A stretch of DNA of 61,646 nt, from contig NZ_BDCF01000050.1 in NCBI RefSeq assembly GCF_001613365.1, positions 1 to 61,646 of the forward strand. Direction: 5' to 3'. The notes under the pieces are model-generated. The model searched no databases and was not told the origin of the DNA. It worked only from the letters and a program-made list of their open reading frames with translations. The DNA comes from Nocardia xishanensis NBRC 101358. Lineage in GTDB: Bacteria; Actinomycetota; Actinomycetes; Mycobacteriales; Mycobacteriaceae. Within the stretch, counting starts at the first letter, position 1. Each line of letters begins with the position of its first letter. Below, piece after piece: positions 17,315 through 25,084 of this stretch. Position numbers and translations under genes: made by a program.

Positions 17315-18115
17315 GTGAAAGCGCTTGGGGGAGGGCCGCGGCTGATCGCTTTGGATGTGGACGGCACGCTGCTCGAGACGGGATCGCCGATCAGTGCGCG
17401 GGTCGCCGCCGCGGTGGCGGCGGCCGTCGCGGCCGGGGCGCACGTAGTGGTGACGACCGGGCGAACGCTGCTGACGACGCGTCCGGTGCTCGCGGAACTC
17501 GGGCTCGTCGAGGGACACGCGCTGTGTTCCAACGGCGCTGTGCACATCGACGTGGCCAGGGGCGTGCCCGTGGCGGTGCAGGCGTTCGACCCGGCGCCCG
17601 CGGTCGCCGCGCTGCGCGCCCTCTTCCCGGAGATGATCTTCGCGGTGGAGAAGGTCGGCGTCGGCACCTGGGCGACGGGCGACAGCCCCGGCGAATTCTC
17701 CATCGGCGACTACCTTCTCGTCGATCACGGAGCGCTGAGCAGCGAGCCGACGCCGCGCCTCAACGGCTGGTGGCCGGACGGCTCGCTGAACGAGATGCTC
17801 ACGCTGTTGCGGACCTTCGCCGTGCCGGGCGCCAGCTGGGTGCACGGCGAATTCGGCCCGTGGCTGACGGTGTCGCGCCGCGGAGTAACCAAGGGCTGGG
17901 CGCTGGAGCGTCTGCGTCAGTCGCTCGGCGTTCCCCGCGCCGCGACCCTGGCCATCGGCGACGGTTACAACGACCGCGAAATGCTGCGCTGGGCAGGCTA
18001 TTCGGTGGCCATGGCCAACGCGCCCGACGACGTCCGCGGTTTGGCCGACGAGGTGACCGGCGACGTCTACGCGGACGGTGTCGCCACGGTGCTGGAGCGC
18101 TGGTTCGGCCGCTGA
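17315..18115 (+). CDS. HAD-superfamily phosphatase, Cof type
   Basis: 266 residues. HAD motif I is DVDGTLL near the N-terminus, motif II is VVTTGRT, motif III is the Lys in RGVTKGWAL, and motif IV is AIGDGYNDREML. The large central insertion is the C2B cap of Cof-type sugar-phosphate or phosphoglycolate-like hydrolases. GTG 17315 lies 6 nt after a CACAAT -10 box with no ribosome-binding site, consistent with leaderless expression. It ends 1 nt before the convergent VOC gene. Confidence 0.85.
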   Translation: MKALGGGPRLIALDVDGTLLETGSPISARVAAAVAAAVAAGAHVVVTTGRTLLTTRPVLAELGLVEGHALCSNGAVHIDVARGVPVAVQAFDPAPAVAALRALFPEMIFAVEKVGVGTWATGDSPGEFSIGDYLLVDHGALSSEPTPRLNGWWPDGSLNEMLTLLRTFAVPGASWVHGEFGPWLTVSRRGVTKGWALERLRQSLGVPRAATLAIGDGYNDREMLRWAGYSVAMANAPDDVRGLADEVTGDVYADGVATVLERWFGR

Positions 18116-18116
18116 C

Positions 18117-18530
18117 CTACACGCCGCCGGTCTTGCCGACGACCTCCAGGTAGTGCGGGTTGGACATGATCCCGAGGACATTGCCGAACGGGTCGACCAC
18201 CGCGGCGGTGACGAAACCTTCGCCGTTGCCGCGCGGGGTGATCGGTTCGTACTCGGTGGCGCCGAGATCGAGCAGCCGCTGAAAGGTGTCCGCGAGGTCG
18301 TCGACGTGCCAGAACATGACGCCGCCCCCGCCCGGCTCGTTGCGCGCGCCGCGCGGCGCGTAGGCGCGGTTCACGATGCCGAGCTCGTGCTGGTAGTCAC
18401 CGATGCGGAACTCGTAGTACCCGTTCGGCACCTGGTAGTAGGGCGCGACGCCGAGGAATTCGGCGTACCAGTCCTTGGCGGCCTCGAGATCGTCGGCGTA
18501 GTAGGTGACGGTGGCCATTCCGCGCAGCAT
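18117..18530 (-). CDS. VOC/glyoxalase-family protein
   Basis: 137 residues with the two beta-alpha-beta-beta-beta modules of the vicinal oxygen chelate fold: VTYYADDLEAAKDWYAEFLG ... ELGIV and VMFWHVDDLADTFQRLLDLG ... DPFGNVLGI. The DPFGN turn is typical. Possible metal ligands are the Glu/His residues at strand ends. It is divergent from a WYL regulator and shares a 62-96 nt control region with an inverted repeat, so it is probably that regulator's target. ATG 18518 is an alternative start. Confidence 0.8.
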   Translation of the reverse strand: MLRGMATVTYYADDLEAAKDWYAEFLGVAPYYQVPNGYYEFRIGDYQHELGIVNRAYAPRGARNEPGGGGVMFWHVDDLADTFQRLLDLGATEYEPITPRGNGEGFVTAAVVDPFGNVLGIMSNPHYLEVVGKTGGV

Positions 18531-18581
18531 GTCGGTGCTCCTTGATGATCGGTTCGCGTTGGTGGAACCATCGTCGCGCGT

Positions 18582-18606
18582 AAAGTGCTCACCAATTGAG
18601 CACTTT
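18582..18606. promoter_or_regulatory. Inverted-repeat operator between VOC and WYL genes
   Basis: AAAGTGCTC (18582-18590) and GAGCACTTT (18598-18606) form a perfect 9-bp inverted repeat around a 7-nt centre, placed between the two divergent starts. It probably binds the WYL regulator. Confidence 0.65.
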
Positions 18607-18625
18607 GTGGGGCAGAATTTCCGGC

Positions 18626-19573
18626 ATGCGAGCGGATCGTCTGGTAGCGACGTTGTTGCTGATGCAGGCCCGAGGCAGGGTGACCGCCGCGGAGGTCGCC
18701 GCGGAACTGGAGGTCTCCGTGGCGACGGCGCGGCGCGATTTGGAGGCGCTCTCCGCGGCGGGCATTCCGGTGTATCCGCAGCAGGGCCGCGGCGGTGGCT
18801 GGACGCTGGTGGGCGGAGCGCGCACGGATTTGAGCGGTTTGTCCGAACCCGAAGCCAGGGCGCTGTTCCTGTTGGCCGGCGCGTCGGCGAGCGCGAATCC
18901 GGAGGTGAAATCCGCGCTGCGCAAACTGGTTCGGGCGCTGCCGCAGACTTTCCGCGCCGACGCCGAGGCGGCCGCCGACGCGGTGATCATCGATCCGGCG
19001 CGCTGGGGTCAGCGCGACCGGAACCGGCCCGGCGTCGTCGACCTGTTGCAGCGGGCGGTCGTGCAGCGGCGACGGGTGCGGCTGGAGTACGAGCGGGCTG
19101 ACGACCGGACGACGCGCGTGGCCGACCCGTGGGGGCTGGTCGACAAGGACGCCATCTGGTATCTCATCGCGGGCACCGAGAAGGGGAGCAGGACCTTCCG
19201 GGTGGACCGGATCGTCGATGCCCAGCTGACCGACGAAACCTTCCGCCGTCCAGACGATTTCGCACTGTCGGCGGCCTGGGACGAGGTGGTCGGCGCGATG
19301 GAGCGGCGCCGCGCGGCCACGTCGGCAACCGCCCTGATCGCCCCCGCGTTGCTTCCGGTGCTGCGCGATCAGCAAGGTAGGCACTGTGAGGTGGACGGCC
19401 CGGTCGCCGACGGCCGGGTCCAGGTCCGGATCACCGCTCCGACGCCGCGGATGATCGCCCAGCAGCTGGCCGGGTGGGGCGCGGAGATCGAGGTGCTCGG
19501 ACCGCCGGAGGTGTGCGAGCACCTCGCGCGGCTGGGCGCGGAACTGGTGCGACGGTACGGGACCACCGAATAG
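18626..19573 (+). CDS. YafY-type HTH/WYL transcriptional regulator
   Basis: 315 residues. The N-terminal DeoR-like winged helix carries TAAEVAAELEVSVATARRDLEALSAAGIP. A WYL ligand-sensing domain follows, with the AIWYLIAGTEKGSRTFRVDRI segment in the WYL/VDRI region. The C-terminal helical WCX part ends at residue 315. ATG 18626 is used; GTG 18607 or the upstream in-frame ATG 18596 would run into the operator. It faces the VOC gene across a perfect inverted repeat. YafY-type regulators often control a divergent VOC gene. Confidence 0.85.
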   Translation: MRADRLVATLLLMQARGRVTAAEVAAELEVSVATARRDLEALSAAGIPVYPQQGRGGGWTLVGGARTDLSGLSEPEARALFLLAGASASANPEVKSALRKLVRALPQTFRADAEAAADAVIIDPARWGQRDRNRPGVVDLLQRAVVQRRRVRLEYERADDRTTRVADPWGLVDKDAIWYLIAGTEKGSRTFRVDRIVDAQLTDETFRRPDDFALSAAWDEVVGAMERRRAATSATALIAPALLPVLRDQQGRHCEVDGPVADGRVQVRITAPTPRMIAQQLAGWGAEIEVLGPPEVCEHLARLGAELVRRYGTTE

Positions 19574-19842
19574 GCGAAAACGATCCTGCGACCGCGTTTC
19601 CCGGTTTGCTCGAGTTCGCTACTGTGTCGGCGAGGCCCGCGCGCTCGGCGCCTCCACCATTTCCTTGCTGCGACCGCGTGCCGGTTTCGTCGGTGACTCG
19701 CCGTTGCTGTACGGTTACCAACGCTGGGCTACAGCGCTCGATGGAATGCCCGTCCGCACCCGCCGAAGAGGATCTGCGACGACGGTAGGCGTGCGAGTTC
19801 GTTTGTGAAAGTTCCGTTTCGATCAGATTCGACTGGAGCGTG

Positions 19843-20571
19843 ATGAACCGCAAGCATTCACCTGTCCTGGCCGCGATCATCGCAGTGGTGGTGGTCGTCG
19901 CAGGCGCTGTCGGTGTTCAGAGCGCGGCCCGCGCCGAGCCGGGAGAGGTCGACTCCGGCGGGATGCACCTGGTCGCATCGGTAGATGCCAACTTTGTCAA
20001 GTCCACCGGTGATCTCGCATTGGGAGTCCCGTTCTCGCACTCGGCCAAAGTATCCGGGAACTTCTCGGTCTCCCTCGATGGAGCCTCGACGCTGCGCAGG
20101 GGGAAGCTCATCGCCGGATATCTGGTCGGCTGCGCGGTGGACATCTCCGATGGCATCGACATCAGTGTCGCGGCCGCCGTCGGCGGCCATGTCGATGTCA
20201 CGCCCGGAACTTTCGGGCTGAGTCTGAGTGTTCCGTTCGGCGTCAATGTCAGCGATCAGGTCGACGTCAATTTCGGCGGGGATCTCGGCATCGCTATCGG
20301 CGGAGGAGAGGTCAACTTCGGCGTCAACGGCGAAATCGGTGGCGAGATCACCGTATCCATCAACCCTGGCAGCGTGACCGCGGCGGTGATCGCCGAGTCG
20401 GAGCTGGACGAGGATTCGTCGTTCCCCTTCACCTTCGGGCACTCCAACACCGCGCTGAACGTCAACGGATGCCTGACCCCGGCATCGGCCATGCCGTTCA
20501 TCACCGTTCGCGCCGACGCCCGCAACGGCATCGCGCAGACGACGGGTTATGGGCAGCAATTCGTGTTCTGA
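19843..20571 (+). CDS. MspA-family outer-membrane porin
   Basis: Probable mycolate outer-membrane pore, 242 residues. A signal peptide runs to about residue 31 (VVVVVAGAVGVQSAARA). The mature chain is nearly all beta-prone, with the MspA-family segment GKLIAGYLVGCAVDIS and alternating Gly/Val/Asp strands; the tail NVNGCLTPASAMPFITV provides a second Cys that may pair with the first. MspA homologues assemble octameric channels for small hydrophilic solutes. ATG 19843 has GGAG 4 nt upstream. The next gene, in the same direction after 122 nt, also encodes a small exported protein. Confidence 0.8.
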   Translation: MNRKHSPVLAAIIAVVVVVAGAVGVQSAARAEPGEVDSGGMHLVASVDANFVKSTGDLALGVPFSHSAKVSGNFSVSLDGASTLRRGKLIAGYLVGCAVDISDGIDISVAAAVGGHVDVTPGTFGLSLSVPFGVNVSDQVDVNFGGDLGIAIGGGEVNFGVNGEIGGEITVSINPGSVTAAVIAESELDEDSSFPFTFGHSNTALNVNGCLTPASAMPFITVRADARNGIAQTTGYGQQFVF

Positions 20572-20693
20572 GCCGCGACGCCCGATCGTGAATCGGGCGC
20601 GAAGGCGATGACTGGCCGACCTTTCGGCGTGAAAACAGGGGAGGGGCACGTACCGCACGCAGATTCGACAATCGGTGAGAGGCGAGAACCATC

Positions 20694-21128
20694 ATGATTC
20701 GTAGGACCTTCGAGAGCGCATGTCGCAAGCTGATCGCGGGTGCGCTGCCGTTGGCGGTCGCCGCGGCGTTCGTCGGGATCGCCGCCCCCGCGCAGGCGGC
20801 TCCCGCGCAGGCGCCCGCGCCGATCGTTCGGCAGGTCGCCGAGCCGGTGCAGATCGGCGCGGCCGGCTCTGGCCTTCCGCTCGAGTGGATCGCGACGGAT
20901 CCGGCGGCGACGAACTCCGATCCGCTGGCCAACGGCGCGGCCGCAGGGGCGGTGGTCGGCGCGACGGGTTCGGGTGCGATGAGCGCGGTGTCGTGCATGG
21001 CCGGCTTCCTCGTCTTGGCGGTGCCGTGCGGCATCATCGGCGCGATCAACGGTGCGGTGGTCGGTGCGCTCGTAGGCCTGCTCGTCGGCGCTTTCGCGCC
21101 CGATCTGGTGCCGCAGACGCTGCCCTGA
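20694..21128 (+). CDS. Small exported protein with glycine-zipper segments
   Basis: 144 residues. The signal peptide ends near AAPAQA (about 34). The mature part has two hydrophobic Gly/Ala-rich stretches, NGAAAGAVVGATGSGAMSAV and IIGAINGAVVGALVGLLVGA, with GxxxG spacing that favours helix packing in a membrane, plus a Cys pair (SCMAGFLVLAVPC). No named family recognised. Placement behind an MspA-family porin suggests an envelope role; a partnership is inference. Confidence 0.7.
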   Translation: MIRRTFESACRKLIAGALPLAVAAAFVGIAAPAQAAPAQAPAPIVRQVAEPVQIGAAGSGLPLEWIATDPAATNSDPLANGAAAGAVVGATGSGAMSAVSCMAGFLVLAVPCGIIGAINGAVVGALVGLLVGAFAPDLVPQTLP

Positions 21129-21180
21129 TCGAGGGCTGATCGCGGTCTCGCGAGGGCGGTGCGGAACCATGCGTCACTGA

Positions 21181-21214
21181 GCCGTGCCCCGGACGAAAGG
21201 TACTGGGACACGGC
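21181..21214. terminator. Possible terminator between convergent genes
   Basis: GCCGTGCCC pairs with GGGACACGGC around a 15-nt loop, with one bulged base. It lies between the small exported protein and the SGNH hydrolase. Confidence 0.45.
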
Positions 21215-21241
21215 CCATCTCGTCTGCGACGGTCTCCGAAT

Positions 21242-21934
21242 TCAGCCTGCGGCGGTGTCGGCGAGGATTCGCGCGCTCAGCGCCCGCACCATCTCAGTGG
21301 CCACCACCGCGTGACCGCTGGTCGTGAAGTGAAGGAGATCGGCGCTCATGACCTGCGGCCGCAGCCGCAGCGGGTGGTCCCAGAAATCGACGAGCACCGC
21401 GTCGTAGCGGTGGGCCAGGTCGCGGACGATGTCGTTGAGCACCGCCATGCGTTCGCGCATCGGCCGCATCGGCGCCATGCGCTCGGCCTCCCAGACATCG
21501 GCCACCGTGAACGTCATGACCTGTGCGCCACCGCGGCTCACCGCGGCGAACAGTCCGTCGAGGTTGGCGCGTACCCGGTCGACGTCGGCGCCGGGCAGAA
21601 ACAGATCGTTGCCGCCGCAACTCACGTGCACCAGGTCGGGCTCGAACTCCAGCACCTGCTGGAGTTGTTCGTCGCGGACCTGCGCGGTCGTCGCACCGAC
21701 GCGTCCGGTGTTCAGATAGGCCAGACCGGGCCGCACCGAGGTCAGCAGGGCGGCGAGGCGATCGGCCCATCCGGTCGTCTCGTATCCGGGGCTCGGATCG
21801 CCGACGCCACGGGCGATGGAGTCGCCGAGGACGGCGAAACGCCGCCACGGCGCGTCCGCCAGCAACTCCCGTGCCGTGTCGGGCGCCAGCAGCATCGGGT
21901 CGTCGGCTTCGGTGTGAATGTCATTGTGCGTCAT
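21242..21934 (-). CDS. SGNH/GDSL-type esterase-hydrolase
   Basis: 230 residues. Block I GDSIARGVG has the nucleophile Ser; block III is GGND within HVSCGGNDLFLPG; block V is DLLHFTTSGH with the Asp and His. The structural Gly of block II is in NTGRVGATT. No signal peptide, so it acts in the cytoplasm, with ester or thioester substrates likely. ATG 21934 is chosen because it follows the MFS stop by 8 nt, making a two-gene operon under the divergent TetR. Confidence 0.82.
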   Translation of the reverse strand: MTHNDIHTEADDPMLLAPDTARELLADAPWRRFAVLGDSIARGVGDPSPGYETTGWADRLAALLTSVRPGLAYLNTGRVGATTAQVRDEQLQQVLEFEPDLVHVSCGGNDLFLPGADVDRVRANLDGLFAAVSRGGAQVMTFTVADVWEAERMAPMRPMRERMAVLNDIVRDLAHRYDAVLVDFWDHPLRLRPQVMSADLLHFTTSGHAVVATEMVRALSARILADTAAG

Positions 21935-21942
21935 GGTTACTC

Positions 21943-23364
21943 CTACTCGGTGACGGTGGCCGCGGCCGGGGCGAGCTGCCGCGTCGGTACGGCGCACAGG
22001 CAGGCCGCCACGACGGCGATGCCCGCGCACACCGCGAACAGGGTGTGGAACCCGGCGAGCGCGTCACCGGGGTGGGCGGCGAACACCGCGGCCAGCACGG
22101 CGACGCCGAGCGCACCGCCGACCTGCCGCGCCGTGAGGTTCATCCCGATGCCCGCCGCGAACTGTTGTGGTGGAAGCGAACTCGCGGCCGCGGTGCCGAG
22201 CACCGTCACCACGATGCCGACACCGCCGCCGCCGAGCACGCCCGCGGGGATCCAGACCGACCACAGCGCCTGCGTCGGCCCCAACGCGTCGGTGCTCATC
22301 CAGACGAGGCTCGCGGTGAACATCAGCGCGCCGAGCACCCCCATCCAGCGGCGGGCGACCGGCGAGGTCGCGCGTCCCGCCAGGGTGGCGGTCACCATCG
22401 ACACCACCGCGCCGACGGTGAGCGCGGCGGCCGAGCCGAGTACCGAATAGCCCCAGATCGCGTCCAGGAACAACGGTCCGGACAGCAGCCAGGCGAACAT
22501 CGCAGCGCCGAAGACGAACGAGGTGGCATTGGCCAGCGCGTACGGCCTGCTTCGCCACAATTCCACGGCGATGGCCGGATTGTGGTGCCGCGCCGAACGC
22601 GCCAGCGCCGTGACCAACAGTGCGGCGCCGACGCCGAGGGCGGCCAGGGTGCCCGGTGAGGTCCAGCCCCATCGCTGCCCCTCGGTGACCCCGGCGACCA
22701 CTCCGCCGAAGCCGAGCGCGACGGCCGCCGTGCCCAGCGGATCCGGCAGCGTGTTGCCGACGGGCCGCGGGTCGGACACCGGAATCCGCAAGGCGGGCAG
22801 GATGAGACCGAGCGCCACCGGCACGTTGATCACGAAGACCGCCCGCCAGCCGAACGCCTCCACCAAGCCGCCGCCGATCGCCGGTCCGACCACCGCGGCG
22901 AATCCGCCGGAGGCCGACCAGGCGCCGATGGCGGCGCCGATCTTTTCCCGCGGGGTGACGCTGAGCACCAGGCCCAGCGCCGCGGGGACCATGAGCGCGG
23001 CCGTCGCGCCTTGGAGCATCCGGCCCGCGATGAGCCAGGTCGCGGTCGGCGCGAGCCCGCACAGCAATGACGTGAGCGCGAAACCGGCCAGCGCGGAGAG
23101 GAACAACCTGCGCCGCCCGAGCGCGTCGGCGAACCGGCCGCCGGGCGTGAGCAGCGCGGCGAACGCGACGGCGTAGCCGCTGACCAGCCAGGTCAACGTG
23201 GTCACGGCGGTATCGGAGTAGTCGCGGGAGATCGCCGGGAAGGCGATGTTGACCACGGAGAGGTCGAGGAAGGCGATGAACGCCGCGCCGCACGCGATCA
23301 GAAGCGTGGCGGTGGCGCTCATCGCGGGAGGACTGGCGGTGGTCCGCGCGGACACCTCGGTCAT
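21943..23364 (-). CDS. MFS drug-efflux transporter, DHA2 (14-span) type
   Basis: 473 residues, about 14 predicted membrane spans. Motif C-like and motif A sequences are visible: FLDLSVVNIAFPAI in span 1, GGRFADALGRRRLF in loop 2-3, GRMLQGATAALMVPAAL in span 4. It is an EmrB/QacA-like proton antiporter. ATG 23364 is the start supported by family alignment; an upstream extension to 23481 would overlap the operators. It is divergent from a TetR regulator with operator-like repeats between them, a standard inducible efflux arrangement. Confidence 0.88.
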   Translation of the reverse strand: MTEVSARTTASPPAMSATATLLIACGAAFIAFLDLSVVNIAFPAISRDYSDTAVTTLTWLVSGYAVAFAALLTPGGRFADALGRRRLFLSALAGFALTSLLCGLAPTATWLIAGRMLQGATAALMVPAALGLVLSVTPREKIGAAIGAWSASGGFAAVVGPAIGGGLVEAFGWRAVFVINVPVALGLILPALRIPVSDPRPVGNTLPDPLGTAAVALGFGGVVAGVTEGQRWGWTSPGTLAALGVGAALLVTALARSARHHNPAIAVELWRSRPYALANATSFVFGAAMFAWLLSGPLFLDAIWGYSVLGSAAALTVGAVVSMVTATLAGRATSPVARRWMGVLGALMFTASLVWMSTDALGPTQALWSVWIPAGVLGGGGVGIVVTVLGTAAASSLPPQQFAAGIGMNLTARQVGGALGVAVLAAVFAAHPGDALAGFHTLFAVCAGIAVVAACLCAVPTRQLAPAAATVTE

Positions 23365-23394
23365 GGGCGATCCTTCGGGAAGCGATAACAAAAA

Positions 23395-23410
23395 GTACGA
23401 CCGTTCGTGC
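23395..23410. promoter_or_regulatory. TetR-type operator 1
   Basis: GTACGACCGTTCGTGC is an imperfect palindrome sharing the TACGA half-site with operator 2. It lies 31 nt upstream of the MFS start. Confidence 0.5.
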
Positions 23411-23415
23411 AATAA

Positions 23416-23437
23416 AATACGACCGATCGTTCGTATT
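23416..23437. promoter_or_regulatory. TetR-type operator 2
   Basis: A 22-bp palindrome centred on CGATCG with AATACGA half-sites and one mismatched pair. It lies midway between the MFS and TetR starts and probably binds the TetR product. Confidence 0.65.
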
Positions 23438-23465
23438 CGCAAGCGCTCGGTGGAAGAATGGGGCC

Positions 23466-24065
23466 ATGGCCGAGACGACAACCGATCAGCGCCTGGTCAA
23501 GGGCGCCCGCTCCCGCGCATCGATCGCCCGGCACGCCGCCGATGTGGCGTCGGTCGAAGGGCTGAACGGCGTGAGCATCGGGCGATTGGCCGCCGACCTC
23601 GGGATCAGCAAGAGCGGGATCGCCACGCTCTTCGGTTCGAAGGAATCCCTCCAGCTCGCGGCGGTGGAGACGGCGAGGGAAGTGTTCGTGGGGCAGGTGA
23701 TCGAGCCGACCCTGGGTGTGCCGCGCGGTCTACCGCGACTGCGCGCGCTGATCGATCGGTGGTTCGCCCACATAACCGAACCGGTCTTTCCCGGCGGCTG
23801 CTTTCGCACCGCCACCCTCGTCGAATTCGATAGCAGACCGGGCCCGGTACACGACGCGATCGTCGCCGACCGCGAGAACTGGCTCGGCTTCCTGACCAAA
23901 GAGATTCGCGAAGCCCAGGCTCAGGGCGACCTGGTCGCCCACGACGCCGACGCCCTCGCCTTCGAATTGGACGCGCTCCTCAGCGCGGTCAACACAGCGC
24001 GCCAACTCGGCGACGAGACCAAGGTGCACACCGCACGGCGCATCGTCGACGGGCTGCTGACGTGA
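23466..24065 (+). CDS. TetR-family regulator
   Basis: 199 residues. The N-terminal helix-turn-helix is GVSIGRLAADLGISKSGIATLFGSKESLQLAAVE. The C-terminal half, with TEPVFPGGCFRTATLVEF, is the ligand-binding type found in TetR proteins near efflux genes. ATG 23466. It probably represses the divergent MFS-SGNH operon and itself through the two palindromes in the 101-nt gap. Confidence 0.85.
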   Translation: MAETTTDQRLVKGARSRASIARHAADVASVEGLNGVSIGRLAADLGISKSGIATLFGSKESLQLAAVETAREVFVGQVIEPTLGVPRGLPRLRALIDRWFAHITEPVFPGGCFRTATLVEFDSRPGPVHDAIVADRENWLGFLTKEIREAQAQGDLVAHDADALAFELDALLSAVNTARQLGDETKVHTARRIVDGLLT

Positions 24066-24276
24066 AACGCCCTCGAAGCGTGAGCCTTCGGCGTAATCGA
24101 ACGAACGGACGTCGGCTGCTGAGCAAGCCCGCCACGGCCCGCTCGACCGCATCCAGCAAGCTTCTCCAGAACGCCGGAGTGAAGTCGACCAGTTGAGTGA
24201 AGATCTTCAGGGGGACGGCACCGTGATCAGCGGGCGGTCGAAGACCACGGTGGCGCTGTGCGTGCCGTGCGGAGGC

Positions 24277-25083
24277 TCAGGCGGACAGCGGTAGCACGGC
24301 CGCCCGCGCGGCGTCGTAGCGATCCCAGACGATTTCGGCCATGGCACGGTGCACGCCGAGGACATCGGCGTGGGTGAGGTCAGGGGCGGCGGTCGCCAAG
24401 CGGTCGGTGAGCAGGCCGGGGGCGAGGAACCAGGGGGCGACGAGGATGTGGTCGGCGCCGCGTGCGCGCAGGCGGGCAACCGCCTCGTGCACCGTGGGTT
24501 CCGTGGTGGCGAAGCAGATCTCGGTGTGCCAGCCGGTGATCGTGGCCAAGCGGCGAGCCACCGCGGCGGTGCGGGCGTTCGCCGTGGAAGACGACGAGCC
24601 GACGGCGGCCACCGCGACGCCGACGCGGTCCGCGGAGACTGTCGTCGAAGTCCCGATGGCGTCGAGCACGCGGTCCCGTAGCGCGTCGATCAGGCGCGGG
24701 TCGGGACCGAGCACGTCCGCTTGGGTGAGCCGCAGACGCGGGTGCCGGGCGCGGCATGCGTCCAGCAGCCCCGGCAGGTCGACGCGGGCGTGAAAGGCGC
24801 TGCCCAGCAAAAGGGGCGCCACGATGGCATGCGTATGACCTTGGTCCGCAACGGCTTCCACGACTTGCTCGACCGAGGGCGCGCTCAGGTCGAGGAAGGC
24901 GAGGCGGACGTCGAGATCGGGCCGGGCGGCGGCGATCTCGGCGACCACCGCCGACATGGTGGCCGCCGACCGCGGATCGCGGCTGCCGTGCGCGACCGCG
25001 ATCAGCGCGGGCGCGGCGAATCGACGGTCGCCGCGCCGCGGCACCGGCCTGCCGATGCCGCGCGGGGCGAACACGTCGGTCAT
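24277..25083 (-). CDS. Sirohydrochlorin ferrochelatase (CbiX/SirB type)
   Basis: 268 residues, inserting iron into sirohydrochlorin to make sirohaem, the cofactor of sulfite reductase. Motif AHGSRDPRSAA carries the metal-binding His, and PLLLGSAFHARVDLP carries the second. The C-terminal half repeats the fold (ILVAPWFLAPGLLTDRL). It starts 1 nt after the cysN stop, so it belongs to the nirA-cysH-cysD-cysN operon, and NirA in the same operon needs sirohaem. Cobalt chelation is possible for the family but the context favours iron. 24066-24276 downstream holds no gene I can support. Confidence 0.85.
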   Translation of the reverse strand: MTDVFAPRGIGRPVPRRGDRRFAAPALIAVAHGSRDPRSAATMSAVVAEIAAARPDLDVRLAFLDLSAPSVEQVVEAVADQGHTHAIVAPLLLGSAFHARVDLPGLLDACRARHPRLRLTQADVLGPDPRLIDALRDRVLDAIGTSTTVSADRVGVAVAAVGSSSSTANARTAAVARRLATITGWHTEICFATTEPTVHEAVARLRARGADHILVAPWFLAPGLLTDRLATAAPDLTHADVLGVHRAMAEIVWDRYDAARAAVLPLSA

Positions 25084-25084
25084 C

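Noticed and set aside
18582..18606. CIRCE element
   Set aside because: The repeat is AAAGTGCTC-N7-GAGCACTTT. CIRCE is TTAGCACTC-N9-GAGTGCTAA; the order and spacing differ.
24066..24276. Gene remnant between TetR and the chelatase
   Set aside because: Both minus-strand frames contain short protein-like stretches (ATVVFDRPLITVPSP; VDFTPAFWRSLLDAVE), but they are in different frames and lack a start.
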